Part shown: positions 1-12,002 of the stretch, piece by piece
Layout of the letters: each line of letters starts with the position of its first letter
How positions within the stretch are numbered: position 1 is the first letter of the stretch
Assembly: GCA_019454045.1 (NCBI GenBank)
Contig: SKCR01026831.1
Location: forward strand, 1-64,000
Origin: Zanthoxylum bungeanum
Lineage: Eukaryota > Streptophyta > Magnoliopsida > Sapindales > Rutaceae
Length of the DNA stretch: 64,000 bases
Direction of reading: 5' to 3'
Notes under the pieces: model-generated
What the model saw: only the letters and a program-made list of their open reading frames with translations
Told to the model about the DNA's origin: nothing
The model's database searches: none
Program-made: the position numbers and the translations under genes

Positions 1-2330
1 ATACGTATATAAGAACAAGAGGTGCAACCATAAATAAGTAATTTTATGGAATAAGGGGATGTTCGTATTCATGAATCAGACATAAATACGGCCCGGATTG
101 GCGCTCTGAGCACCAACCCCAACAATCACCACGATGTATGATCTGAATAAATCAGATGAATATCGAAGTATATATCTGGATCGTTGATGAGACCATTAAT
201 TCTTTAGCCTGTGGTTAAGCCTAGCTCAGCTGCTAACAGAATTATATCTAATCTAATTAGATTTATTTATCGACCCAGAAGGCTTCCATTGCTGCCTCAG
301 CTGCAGTAATAACCCGCATTTGTTGTTTATTCGGTAACAGTATCTTGCTTGGAAGATTTCCAGCTCACTGTTCCATTATTCAAACTTTGTAGTAACGTTT
401 GTGACATTTAGTCGTCTTTATCGGTTTAGGAAACTTGCTACAGTGATCCCAGTCACTTCAAGTTCTCCTTCTCCACTGATTAAGACAGCATCCTTAGTTC
501 TCTAAGTTACTAACGAATGTTCTTAACTTCAATCCAGTGACTATCACTCGGATTGGCCTTTTTGTGAGTCCATATGCTCAAAGCGTATGAGACACCAGGT
601 CGCGTACATTTTTCAATGTACGAGTTCTCGGAGGGTTTTCGAAAGCCAAGCTTTCACCGATTGTTACTTTGCATGGGAATATCATTTCCAAGAAATGAAA
701 TATTATCATTATTTTTATAGGACAACCACTGTTAGTGCGCTCCCACTAACCCTCTTTATATACACAAGAATCATTTTTGTTTTCAATTAAATCATAAACC
801 ATTATGATTACATCAAAAACGATAATTCCAAGAACATATGCTTGCTTCAATCCAAACATGGATCAAATAACCTGTAAACCTTGTTTGCTAGTTATGTTAC
901 GACAAAACCGACAGGATGTTGTAAACATCCTCCAAAAGGTTTCCTTTTCAGGAAAGCGATTTTCCCGTTAAGCTGTCATATTTCATAAATGTAACATGCA
1001 GCATTAGCAAGCATTATCCAAATGGATTTACCGTGGCAATAGTAAAAGGTTGAATCGAAATCAACATAATGTTGATAACGATACCTTTCCGCTAAAAGCC
1101 TAGCTTTATACGTTGGTATGTTGCCATCCATGTACGTCTTCCTTGAAGACTTATACAGTACCAATAGGCACAATGGCTTACGGTACATCAACTAGTATCC
1201 AAACATAGTTGATATACATGGAATCCATTTCGAACTCATGACACTTTGTCATAATAGGGAGTCGATACCTTGTATCACTTCCTCATACGTAGTCAGTTGG
1301 TATTCCTAAAAAAGATAGACATCTTTATGAGGTGAGATCAGAAACCCATACCCCAGGTTATTTTCTGACTCTCTCCGACTACACGGTTCTTGTGTATACG
1401 AAGATTAATGGTAATAGTTTCATCCTTGATGAACTATTTGTGTTCCATTAGGATTCGATGCCTGGACAGTATTACTCCGATTTTCATCGAGTTTTACTAT
1501 CCTCCTACTTACCACTGCATATCGGTATTCCTCTTAGGAAAACCGCATGGTGAGCAACAATCTAATTGTTCTCTAGTGAGTTGTATAAGTATTATACTTT
1601 GGTATCCCTGGGATAACCTACAATTGGCACTTATCCAATTTGGGTTTTAGTTTGGTATCATCCAAACATATGCCCAGCATTCCCAAATTTACAGGAATGA
1701 GAAACCCGGTTTCTTTCCTGTTCATATCTAATATGATATCTGTCAAACAGATTTTATGGAACCTTATTCTAAATAAGTTCTACACTGTTTATGCTTATCC
1801 GTTGAAGGAAATGGTAGCTCAGAGCGACTCATGATTAACCTTATCATGTCCAACAAAATTCGGTTACTCAGTTCGGACACACCGTCAAATTGACGTGTTC
1901 CAGGAGGAGTCCTCATTTGAAAGAATACTATACTCTTTCAAGTATATTAGAAACTTATTGCTTAAGTGTTTTCATCATGGTCTAACCGTGATGATTTAAT
2001 ATTTTAGCCGATCTGTTTGTCTATTTCGTGTCGAAACTGTAAAAGTTTCCGATTTGTGTTCTTCAAAAGAAATACATAACCATAACGCGATGCCACATCC
2101 GTAAAGGTCACGAAATATTCATATCCACCTCTAGCCTATCTAGACATGGGCCCACTTGCTTCACTATGAACTAGGGCTAACAGATCGGTGGCATTTACAC
2201 TTTTACCAAGTAAATAGTGTTATAGGCACATTGCCCAATAAACTAGATTCGTAGACTTTATTTGATTGGAATCAAATGTGTCCTAGTACCCACACTTCAA
2301 AAGTACGGATATATGAGTTTTATTTGATTG
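1..2330 (-). pseudogene. Copia-1 pol remnant (integrase, RT, RNase H), heavily broken
   Basis: Fragments of a copia polyprotein are recognisable on the minus strand in the expected order. Around 2040-2200 there is an integrase-core start with a TFTD motif (first catalytic Asp) followed by a SRYGYV-like stretch. Around 976-1110 lies the RT N-terminal block (DFD.TF, then a KSIWIMLANAA-like stretch). Around 130-560 are RNase H remnants. Frameshifts and stops separate all blocks and the YVDD region is not readable. The same blocks recur in Copia-2 and Copia-4 with a similar short indel after the D-x-TF motif (near 1040), which suggests decay inherited from a common source copy. It cannot make a working enzyme. 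Confidence 0.7.
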
Positions 2331-5300
2331 TGTCCCAGACCACAATGCCACAATATGTTTCATCTGATCAAATCAGTTCGAGCTATTTGTTTGTCATGTT
2401 ATATGTTTGAGATTTATTTATATTCACAATATAAATGTTGTTATTCACATCTAATGTGTTTATCTCAATATCATCTTTATATAATGAAACACTTTTGTGT
2501 TCTAGAATATAAAGGTTCACCCGCAGCGGGTTAAACACTGTTATAGAGATAATGTATCTAGTCAAACTAATTACATTATAACAGTTTCCTAATCCTGCTC
2601 ATAGCAGATTCTGAACATCAATATATATTTATGTACCACACTAAGTATTTAAAATCCAATTTCAATACTAGTAGTAAACATAATCTTAACAAACATATTT
2701 GAAGTCAGAGCCTTGCTCGTTCTTCAATTCCTTCATGTCTGCTTTGTCCAAATGGCAGTCACGCATCCACGATCCCGTTTGCCACAATTAGTCAGACATT
2801 TTGGGATATGTCATTTATCTTTCTAAAAGATTATAATGATTTTGCCTTTGCCCATTTCAACACTCCAGAAGCCTTTGGCCAAGCCTTTGGCCTTCTAGAA
2901 TATCTAAGTAATGTGCGACTTGCGCTACTTGCCTAATTGCAAACTTTGACTTTGTCTCATTGAGAATAGTCATTAACTCTCCAAGAGTTTACTATTGCAA
3001 TATTAGTATTTCTAAAATCTAAAATAGATCTTTGAAGATCCTTCAATTTCTTTATCATACTTTAAAGATCTAATCCTTAGTTCTGATTCAGAAATTAAGG
3101 AGTCTACTGTGACAAGCTTAATGGATTAAGCATTAAAGTTATCATCACATAATCTTCCAAAGATTATGCTCTACTGTTTGCTTAACTCATGGCTTAGGCC
3201 TAATATATAATTTTATCAAATAAAATAACTTATTATTTTCCAGGACCATCCTGAAATTTTATTCCCAATTTGAAAATTAAAACCATTTAAATACATTTTC
3301 CCCAGGATTATGTTTTAAATGTCAATCTTTCAATTTTATCTTGATTCTAATAGTCCAACTATTTAATCAACGATATCGGTACTATTTATTATAATGATTA
3401 CAATAGTCCAACTATTTAACCAACTATAATTTAATAGATTAAAATCAATAATATTGATGACTATAATCCAATTATAAAATCAACTATGAATGAATAGTTT
3501 GAATATAGTCCAACTATTTATTAAAACAACATTTTAAATATTAGTCCAACTAACATTTAATTTATTTGACGAATGATATTTGTTTTGAGCGCGTATGGCG
3601 AGTAATTGAACTAATATTGTAAATTCAATTCTTGCCTCCCACTATTTTTCGGCGAGCCTCTAACCCTCTGTCGAGTACTCGGGAAACTGCATTTCCTAGT
3701 GGGCTAGGATCCCGTTAAATATCACACAATCTTGACTTTGGCCAACAAATTGTATGATAATTAACTAGGTAGATCTCTAAGATCGATTGGATCCAATCCA
3801 ATTCCTAGATCCGGTAGGGGGACATCCAAGTCCGAAACATATATCTTATATATGCCAATACATCAAATGTATTACCTAACCTTTTTCCTCTGAAGTAACT
3901 AAGCCTTGGCTTTGGCACAACAAACTTAGTGATCCCAGTTAAGCGCGACCCATTGACCATGGAAAGCTTCGTAATCAATGTCGATGGACAAGAAGTGATC
4001 TTGACTTTGGCCAACAAACCACAACTTGGACAAGAAACTAACATGTAACAAAGCCTTCGTGATTCAAACACATCCTCGACGGACAAAGGCCTTGACTTTG
4101 GCCAACAAGCCAATGCCAGTCTCGGATCTTGAGTGAGAATCACTCAATGGAAGGAAAAACGCTTAATATTTTGCGAGGGTTTTTCGAGTGCAAATTGGCA
4201 ACCAATTTATTATCTTTGTTAAGGTCTCATCATCATACACCCTTAAACATGCATTCTAAACACATAATAAAGAGCATATGAATAATAATAATGATATGCG
4301 GATGGATACTTTACACAATGATCCTAGATCAAATCTCTCTCTTTCTCTTCCAGCTAGCACAAATATTTCTTCTACCCGTTACACTACACTTCTAAAGAAA
4401 CCTCATTTACATTGAGGGGAATAGGTGAGAAGAGAATATAAAGAATAAGGAGGTGATAAGGCTGGACACGCAGGTCCAATTAATAAATCAAATTTATTCC
4501 AACAATTTCTAAAATTGCCCCACCCATCTAATATCCATCCGATATACATTATTCATGCATCGCAACCATGTATTCACACAAGCATGTTATCAATCAATCT
4601 AATCAATTAATTAATCTAATAATTAGTGATCATCCAATGTTCAAACAACGATTTGATTTTGCTCGAGTCAAACTCGTTTTGCGAATAAGTACTCAAAGTA
4701 CGAATTCTCGAATTAAATTAAACTACAACATTAAATCCAATTTAAAATGTATTTAATTCTAATTCACTATTTAATTCCAAATTAAACATTACACTTTAAT
4801 AATAATCATTTACGACTTAAATTCCAAATTTAATCGCAACGGGTTTCAAAGCCTGATTAACGTCCAACGTCAATTTAATTAAAGTCCAATGGCTTTTAAT
4901 TAATTTCTTGAGGCGTGGACTTTTGGTCAACTCGGGTCAAACCGAATAGCCAAAATCCAATCCGGGAGTTACCCCATAAGCCTAGAAATCAATCTTGGCC
5001 CATTAGGCCAAATTAAACTTTAAAGGTCCATTTGTTGTATTTGGGCTTTATGGAAGCTATTTTGGGCCCAATTGGATCCAATCCAATTTGCCTTAACCTA
5101 ACTTTGTAAAACAAAGCCCATTAAGCCCAATAACAACATTTAAGCCCAAATACAAATTCAAGCCCATTTAATTAAACACAAAAATTCCAAATTTCCCATT
5201 TAATTAAACTAAAGTGTATAAACATAATTAATCACCCAAATCATTATTTCCAAAACACAAATTAGGCTAATTAATCATGCTTATCTACATCAATTAGTGT

Positions 5301-5660
5301 CCAACATAAATTAATCAAAATTCAAACCCATACATGCTTATTGTTCTCGGCAATGGAAGGGAAAATTAAGTTCGATTCGGTTTCAATCTGATTAAATCCA
5401 CAATCGACATTAAATCACATTCCCGATTGATTCCAACTCATCCAATGAATCAAAAACAAAAAATCACCAAGAACACATAGGGCATTATTTTCGGCCAAGT
5501 TCAAAAAAATTGGGGAAATTTGTTCCAAACAAGATTTCTTCAAATTGATCAAATCAATCATAAAAAAAACACATTTAAACACATTCATTCATCCAATTTC
5601 ACAAATCATGCTCAAACACATTTTAACCCAAATTTTAAGCCCTATTCGTATTTCATGCTT
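2331..5660 (-). other. Copia-1 gag/leader region, no intact ORF
   Basis: AT-rich interior between the integrase remnant and the primer-binding site. It matches the corresponding interval of Copia-2 (about 28020-31573). A 19-base motif, CTTGACTTTGGCCAACAAA, occurs at 3731 and 4010, with a slightly shortened copy at 4091. Three copies sit at equivalent places in Copia-2. The minus-strand frame at 3805-4143 (112 codons) overlaps these motifs and resembles no family I know. I see no zinc knuckle or other gag signature. Confidence 0.55.
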
Positions 5661-5678
5661 TTACTCGCTCTGATACCA
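5661..5678 (-). promoter_or_regulatory. Copia-1 primer-binding site (initiator Met tRNA)
   Basis: The minus strand reads TGGTATCAGAGCGAGTAA immediately inside the 5' LTR, separated from it by one base. TGGTATCAGAGC is the classic complement to the 3' end of plant initiator-Met tRNA used by Ty1/copia elements. It fixes the element as minus strand and marks the inner edge of the LTR. Confidence 0.9.
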
Positions 5679-5679
5679 T

Positions 5680-7743
5680 TGTTAGAGTTTCTAGGTCCAT
5701 AGGATCGAATAACAAACATGAAACAAGTGCGAATACAATTCGAGAAAGTCGCGGAATACTTACATCGAGCGGTTGAGCGACGCGGAGGTAACAAAAGCTG
5801 AAATTCTGCTCACTGGACTGCTCACGGCAGTAGTAGTTTGCAGTCCACTGGTTCGGCCATTGGAGGAGCTCCAAGCTTCGTCGAATGGTTCTCGGATCAT
5901 GGGTAGACTTCCCTATCACCTTCGCATGATCCCGTAGTGTGCTAGCACTCCCAATTTTGCCACAAAATCGCCACTTTGCTTCCCTTTTCTTCCTCTTGAG
6001 TCACGACAGTTCACTGCCTAACCAGAAGAAAATTGGCCCCTTAAGGGCGTGAGAAGAGAGAAGAAATAAAAGAGAGAGATGAGTTTGTGTTGAGTTGTTG
6101 GCTAAATGGTGTATCCAATACACTTAAATTGATTTACCATAATCAATTAATTCATTTCCAAAATCAAAAAACAAATACAAAACATTTAATATATTAAATG
6201 TCAATCATGCCATCACACTTGAGTGTATTACACTCCACCATCAACATCCATCAAGTCACATCACTCAATCAATCAATGTGACTAGCTTGTCACATCACTC
6301 AAAGTGACTAATGATTTGATGTTTGATGCGACTAGCGATTTGATGCTTGATTTGACGTGCCGCACTCGAATTCGAAATGTGAATGCGCTCGCAAATAATC
6401 TCGGGCTTGTGTTCGCAAATTCCAAATTAATGAATTTTCCGTTGCATTGTAATTAAATGATTACGCCTAGCGAAATCACTATTCATATAGCTAACGAATT
6501 AATTCTAAATTAATTCGTTCGCCCGAATTAAAATCTAATTTTAATTCCGCGTCGAAATCTAATTTCGTTTAATATATCGAATATATTAATTTACCGATTA
6601 ATTCCAAATTAATCGTTATCTCTCTTTAATTGATATTTTATCCTAGATAAAATATCTCCACAATTAATCCCAGATTAATTTTCTCTCTCATCTTATTAAT
6701 CCCAGATTAATTAAAAGTGTGAGTCATATGTCATCGGTGAATCTTTGGGAAGCGACCCATGAGATCCCCGGATATGTTGGCAGTAAATTCGGTCGTCAGA
6801 CTATCCGAACACGTAAGTACGACAAGGTTGGCTTCTAACAATGCGCCAAGTCTCCCCAATTCTCCGGAAATATCCTTAAAGGAATAAAGGATCATTATCA
6901 GGCGTAGTATACATAGTATTGCGTAAATCTGTCCAGTATCGGATGATCACATGCGAGGCCTGGGACTGGTACAGTGTCTGCCCCGTACGAATCATATATC
7001 GGATTACAAGCAACTAGTCTCTTTAAAATCGGATAATCATGACCAAGTCATATTATCCCGACGGTTGCAACCTTATATAGAGAACCAGTTCTGAATCCCT
7101 GAGCGATCATCAACTCCATATGACTGGAGTGAAACTTCCGTCTTGACATCATACCCAACACACTACGACTCTCGATATACCCAAAATTGGAGTACACAGA
7201 AACCGGTTAAAGCACTAGATGACCTCAACCAAAGTATATTGATTATCGTATGCATTAGCGGTACAAGTCTCAGGTTAAGACCAAATACACTACTCTGATT
7301 TCGGACATCCATAAACACATAGTCATACTACCAATGGAATTCCGAGGGGGTCTTATCCAGAGCGAAGCTGTTTCTCGTACCATCGGTGAAACACAACCTC
7401 CTATTACACTTGCATGAGTATCCTATACGCAAATATATGAGAACTATGTCGTTGTGCCCTCACAACGCGTACAAGTGTAATACTAGTCTTTTACGCATTC
7501 ATCGATGTCCAATCTCGATAATGCTCTGACTATGGATATTTAATGATTTATCCTTCGTGGAATGATACTGTCTCATATCATTCTCCGTCCAGGAACAAAT
7601 CATAGGGACCTCTCATCATTTATATATCTAGGTGATTTAATCACAAATGATAAGAGTGCAATCTCCTTTGTCACATAGTTAATTTGTACAACAACACCGT
7701 GATCTGTACAAATAGTGACACTATGGGTCATAATTGTCCAACA
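5680..7743 (-). repeat. Copia-1 5' LTR (2064 bp)
   Basis: On the minus strand it opens TGTTGGACAATTATGACCC and closes with CTCTAACA next to the primer-binding site. Most of its length is homologous to the Copia-2 and Copia-4 LTRs. The first 400 or so bases on the plus strand (U5 side) differ from Copia-2, so this is a subfamily variant. It contains repeated degenerate TTAATTCCAAATTAA-type AT-rich palindromes (6470-6720), a hallmark of this family's LTRs. Confidence 0.9.
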
Positions 7744-7880
7744 GTTAAATCCAACAATGATGTCAATTCTTGACTTTTCCCTTCAGACGTCCGTTTCCTG
7801 CGGCTTCCACAATCTAAAGAGGTAGTGTCTCCATACGAGACTCATCATCGGGACTTATATGCAAAAATACAGTGCCTACA
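7744..7880 (-). repeat. Tat-1 3' LTR, terminal fragment
   Basis: 137 bp homologous to the end of the Tat-1 5' LTR (14028-14164). On the minus strand it starts TGTAGGCACTGTATTTTTGC right after the polypurine tract and is cut at GTTAA by Copia-1. Confidence 0.9.
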
Positions 7881-7894
7881 GTCGCCCCCACTTT
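7881..7894 (-). promoter_or_regulatory. Tat-1 polypurine tract
   Basis: The minus strand reads AAAGTGGGGGCGAC directly abutting the 3' LTR. The same tract precedes the Tat-3 3' LTR at 57187-57200. Such tracts prime plus-strand DNA synthesis in LTR retroelements. Confidence 0.85.
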
Positions 7895-7984
7895 GATGGG
7901 ACTTGTGGAGTGTATGACAATGACAATCCTATCAAAGTACGTGCAATGCATTTTTACTTACCTGGCTCGCCAGCTGCCACTTGA

Positions 7985-8870
7985 TTTCCCTGTTGTGTTG
8001 AGTTGAGTTGATTTTGTTGCTGCGGGCCCTCGACCCTGGGACGTATCCTGGAACTGCAACTGATGTGTGGGCCCTCGACCCTGAGTCACATCCTGAAAGT
8101 GATGATGTAGTGGGCCTTCGACTCTGGGACCCATCCCGGAACTACAACTGATGATGCAGTGGTCCCTCGACCCTGGGACGTATCCCGGAACTACAACCGA
8201 CAACGGAGGCCTTCAACCCTGGGACGCCTCCCAATACCATTGACAATGTGGGCCTCGCCCTCAAACTGATGATGTAGTGGGTCCTCGACCATGGGACGCA
8301 TCCCAGAACTACAACTGATGATGCAGTGGGCCCTCGACCCTGGGACGTATCCGGAACTGCAACTGATGTGTGGGCCCTCGACCCTGAGTCACATCCTGAA
8401 AGTGATGATGTAGTGGGCCCTCGACCCTAGGACGTATCCCGGAACTACAATTGATGATGCAGTGGGCCCTCAGCCCTGGGACGCATCCCGGAACTGTAAC
8501 TGATGTGTGGGCCCTCGACCCTGAGTCACATCCTGAAAATGATGATGTAGTGGGCCATCGACCCTGGGACGCATCCCGGAACTACAACAGATGATGCAGT
8601 GGGCCATCGACCCTGGGACGCATCCCAGGACTGCAATCGACAACGGGGGCGCCTCGACCGTAGGACGCATCCCAATACCGCTGAAAATGTGGGCCTCACC
8701 CCCAAACTGATGATGTAGCGGGTCCTCGACCTTGTGACGCATCCCGAAACTATAACTGATGATGTAGTGGGCCATCGACCCTGTGACACATCCTGGAACT
8801 GCAACGAATGTGTGGGCCCTCGACCTTGAGCTGATACTGATGTGGGCCTCGCCCCGGACTGATGTTGATG
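7985..8870 (-). repeat. Tandem repeat array A of Tat-1 (units about 44-52 bp)
   Basis: Irregular tandem units built around GGGCCCTCGACCCTGGGACG plus a CTGATGATGCAGTGG-like segment, repeated about 18 times with variable length. It lies between the polypurine tract and the 28-bp array and shares the GGGCC(T/C)TCG core with it, so both probably grew from one ancestral unit. Several frames are open through the array only because the repeat lacks stops. Confidence 0.8.
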
Positions 8871-9350
8871 TGGGCTTCACCCTTAGACTGATACTGATAT
8901 GGGCCTCGCCCTAAACTGATACTGATATGGGCCTCGCCCCAAACTGATACTGATATGGGCCTCGCCCCCATGCTGATACTGATATGGGCCTCGCCACCAA
9001 ACTGACACTGATATGGGCCTCGCCCTCATGCTGATACTGATATGGGCCTCACCCCCATGCTGATACTGATATGGGCCTCGCCCTAAACTGATACTGATAT
9101 GGGCCTCGCCCCAAACTGATACTAATATGGGCCTCGCCCCCAAACTGATACTGATATGGCCTCGCCCTCATGCTGATACCGATAGGGGCCTCGTCCCAAA
9201 TGATACTGATATGGGCCTCGCCCCAAACGGATACTGATATTGGCCTCGCCCTAGGAGTGCCATACCTGGCAAGACTAATACTGATAATGATATGGGCCTC
9301 GCCCCCAGAGTGCCATACCCGGAAAGACTGATACTAGTGATGTGATGATT
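8871..9350 (-). repeat. Tandem repeat array B of Tat-1 (28-bp minisatellite)
   Basis: About 16 copies of a 28-29 bp unit, on the plus strand GATATGGGCCTCGCCC followed by CAAACTGATACT. Unit starts at 8901, 8929, 8957 and 8986 show the period. Read on the element's sense (minus) strand it encodes alternating ARPISVSV, GEAHISIS and GRGPYQYQ. These are the three frames of one DNA unit, because 28 is not a multiple of three. A related plus-strand array lies in Tat-3 (55090-55610). A few further degenerate units occur at 10195-10345. Confidence 0.9.
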
Positions 9351-10200
9351 CATTTCAACATATTGTACTGTCTCTCACGAGATAATCCTGATAGCTAAAC
9401 ATATTTTCGTCCTCAATGAATGCTTCATGTCAAAACCAGAGAACCTTCAAAGTACTTGATACACTCAAATCCGATCGTCTGAATAGGTGATCTGAACTAG
9501 ACTCCTAGTGTGTGTGTGTTAAGGCTCTTTCACAGCTTATTCCTTAAGTAAGCCAACTCAATGATTTCGTCTCGGAGAATCAGATCAGTGGGTCAAACCA
9601 ACCTGGATGTCTTAATCACATTCTGTTATTACTTCGTCATACTCAACATGATATGGTATTCTTCTTCTTTTCTTGTCTCTTTCTTTTCGTTCTTTTCATT
9701 CTTTTTCTTTTTCTTTTTCTATTTTCTTTCTTTTCTTTCTTTCTTTTTCTTTCTTTGACACACCTACCCTTTAAGGTATCATTTCTCCTCATGGTGGTCC
9801 TAATACTCGCCCATGGGTAGCTTCACGCTTATCGATTATAGGCGGTCCATTTTTTTTTCATTGCAGAGACCTTTTCTTTTGTTTCCAACCATATCATGTA
9901 TCGTATCATAAGTATACCAGGGTGGACATCTAGGCAAACGGTCATTCACTGATCCATCAACTCTTCAAATAGTCATCTTGGCAACCACTCAGGCTTCTAC
10001 TGTTGAGATCCCATAATCAAGTGCTCGTTGAGTCTAGCCGAGATCAATATATTCAGAGTACCATATGAGAGCACTTCTCGTACTTATCATTTCTAAGGTT
10101 TCACCTTACAGCAAACAATGTCATCACCGGACATATGCTTCACTATCGAGGACTTCTCTCTATTTTTTTTTTCATTCCACCGAAATTCTTCCTCTCGACT
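9351..10200. other. Tat-1 post-pol spacer without gene
   Basis: No open frame of note. It contains a roughly 100-base pyrimidine run (9655-9757, listed separately) and otherwise unique sequence between two blocks of degenerate GGGCCTCG repeats. I see no gene or structural signal beyond that. Confidence 0.5.
9655..9757. repeat. (CTTT)n-rich pyrimidine tract, about 100 bp
   Basis: Nearly uninterrupted C/T run dominated by CTTT and CTTTTT units on the plus strand. On the sense strand of Tat-1 it is a purine run of (GAAA)n type. It is probably a simple microsatellite. Its placement upstream of the 3' polypurine tract makes an accessory plus-strand priming role conceivable but unproven. Confidence 0.8.
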
Positions 10201-10327
10201 ACTGATAATGTGGGCTTCGCCCCCTGGGATTCCTTCCCAAAACTGATACTGATATAGGCCTCAACCTTGGGACTAATCCACCAAACTAACACTGACATGG
10301 GCCTCAACCCTGGAATTCATTCCTGAA

Positions 10328-10528
10328 CTAATGCTGATTCATTCCTGAAACTGATAACATTGTACTGTTGCTGCTTCTGATTGGCTTACCTTTGACATTT
10401 TCCCTTTTTTTCTTCTTCGAAAACCTGTGAATACAAAACAAAACAAACACAAAAAAGAATGCAAAGTAGGTTACGTGTATGCATGCATGCATGAGTTTTC
10501 TATCCCGTCGGGTTAGGTCTTCTGCCAA
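10328..10528 (-). other. Tat-1 post-pol segment with splice-acceptor-like site and basic/hydrophobic ORF
   Basis: Immediately downstream of the integrase stop, the sense strand carries an ATGCATGC run, a T-rich tract ending in TTGTATTCACAG, then AGAAGAAAAAAAG. The tract and CAG look like a 3' splice site. A 66-codon frame spans it, with a Phe/Val-rich hydrophobic stretch followed by a Lys-rich stretch. The same arrangement occurs in Tat-3 at 54945-55050, where the frame runs on into the 28-bp repeat. The hydrophobic residues are probably translated pyrimidine tract and not a membrane segment. Confidence 0.5.
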
Positions 10529-10557
10529 TTCTCTGTGACTGCTCAGTCTTCTCTTCC

Positions 10558-10995
10558 TCAGGCAAAGTATTGCTTCAATCTGTCAACATTGATCGGCTCG
10601 GTGAACTCATTCCCTTCCAAGTCTGACAGTCTCACTGCTCCATTTCCCATCAGTTTCTGGACGATGTAGGGTCCTTCCCAGTTTGGTCTGAACTTTCCTC
10701 TCGGGTCTGTTGTCGACGGCTTTGACTTCTTAAGTACCAGATCACCCTTTCTGATTTTGGTAGGACGCACCTTCTTGTTGAATGCTCGCGCCAACCTCTT
10801 CTGGTATAAATGCATATGATGTAAGGACTTCATTATATTCTTATTAAGCAATACCAACTGTTCAAATCTTTGCGAGGCCTGTTCTTGTTCAGGTAACTCT
10901 GCTTCTGCTAATACCTGCATGGACTGTATCTCAACATCCACCGGCAGTATTGTTTCCATTGCCTTTCGAGCTTCTTCTTTTCTTAAACACTTCAT
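10558..10995 (-). pseudogene. Ty3/gypsy integrase C-terminal domain (Tat-like), truncated
   Basis: A 145-residue minus-strand frame matching the C-terminal end of Tat/Ogre-type integrase. It starts with a VDVEIQSMQVLAEAEL-like linker. It then has LYQKRLARAFNKKVRP (about residues 83-98), GDLVLKKSKP, and a GKFRPNWEGPYIVQKL block typical of the C-terminal DNA-binding fold, ending with NVDRLKQYF before the stop. The zinc-binding domain, the D,D-35-E core, RT and RNase H are absent. Upstream (11000-12002) is leader-type sequence, so an internal deletion fused the leader to this 3' end of pol. It is inactive on its own, but this end of the frame is undamaged, unlike the Athila pol nearby. Confidence 0.85.
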
Positions 10996-12002
10996 CTGAA
11001 TTCCATCAAATTGTCTCTCTATCCTTGCCGTAAGGTTTTCTGTTTCTCAATTTCCTTTTCCCTGATATCCATGTTTGCTAAACTCTTCTTGACAAATCTT
11101 TTTTTTCTAACCCAACGGATATCTACGATGGCTTTTAAGACACATGGGTTAACATGATGCATGTATGCATGAGATGCGTGCGATGCATGGAATATATAAG
11201 TCGGCCCATTATCATTTTAAAGCATTCAATCATACTATTGCGCGGTGCAAACTTGTCCCAGTTGAAAAGGCCCAACATGTTTACACTTTTGCGATAACAT
11301 GGCTAAACAACTTCAAATGATAAAAGGCCTAAACACAAGATGGCCCATTGGCATTTTAGAAACTTTTGGCCCTACTGTCATAAAGAACGGACTCATCCCA
11401 GTTTAAATGGCCCCACAAGCCCATACCTCATGACAAAAAGTCCAACTGAATCCAAATGACGATGGTCATAAACGCAAGCATAAAGAGATAATTTCTATTA
11501 ATTATACAACTACGGTTCACTTGTGGGTTTACGAGAGTGTAGACAAAGGCTCTTGCTAGCGAAAGATTGCCCACAACTAGGACTCCCCACTCAAGGGTTC
11601 AAGAGACCAAGTGAGCGCACCTTTTTTATACACTATGGTACGTGCCAATGAGTTATGATGCGTGACTGACTTTCAAATGGATTTCTCATTGAAGATTCCC
11701 CAGAGGGAGGGTGGAGTGAACTCTCTTAAAAACCCAAGCCTCTTAGACTCTTATCGCTTGGTGACAGGAATAAACAACGGGTCCTCCAGATTAGTCCATC
11801 ACAGTAGGCTTCGAGTGAATGATTATCTAGGTGCCTTCACAGCGTTTCCTGATAGAAAGGTATTGAATGAAGGAAGACACCAAACCATTACCTAGCCTTA
11901 ATGATGCCTTCGATTAAACCCCTTTCAACCCACTATAGACACGGTTAACTAAAGCACAAATCACAAACATTACAAGACATTATTTCGGGGCCAATTCTCT
12001 AT
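10996..12002 (-). other. Tat-1 5' leader
   Basis: Non-coding leader between the primer-binding site and the deleted gag-pol. It is homologous to the Tat-2 leader (14330-15404) and, in reverse, the Tat-3 leader (53764-54890). It contains subrepeats of a segment reading GGCCCATTGGCATTTTAGAA and CATCCCAGTTTAAATGGCCC. The apparent frames here are incidental. Confidence 0.7.

Larger units (their letters stand above)
1..7743 (-). mobile_element. Copia-1: Ty1/copia LTR retrotransposon, left end outside window
   Basis: Minus-strand copia element. Read from right to left it has a 5' LTR (5680-7743), an initiator-Met tRNA primer-binding site, a gag/leader region and degraded pol remnants running off the left edge. 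The 3' LTR is not visible. The right flank (GTTAA at 7744) continues as Tat-1 LTR sequence that is uninterrupted in the other Tat-1 LTR at 14028, so this element inserted into Tat-1. The interior is collinear with that of Copia-2 (25802-31587), including shared spacer motifs. No frame stays open for more than about 110 codons, so the element is non-coding. Confidence 0.85.

Noticed and set aside
1664..1678. TGGTATCATCCAAA as a primer-binding site (also at 27334 and 45413)
   Set aside because: It lies on the plus strand inside minus-strand copia interiors, with no LTR end adjacent.
8871..9350. CRISPR-like array with a 28-bp period
   Set aside because: Units are contiguous without unique spacers, sit inside a plant retrotransposon and recur in another copy; it is a minisatellite.
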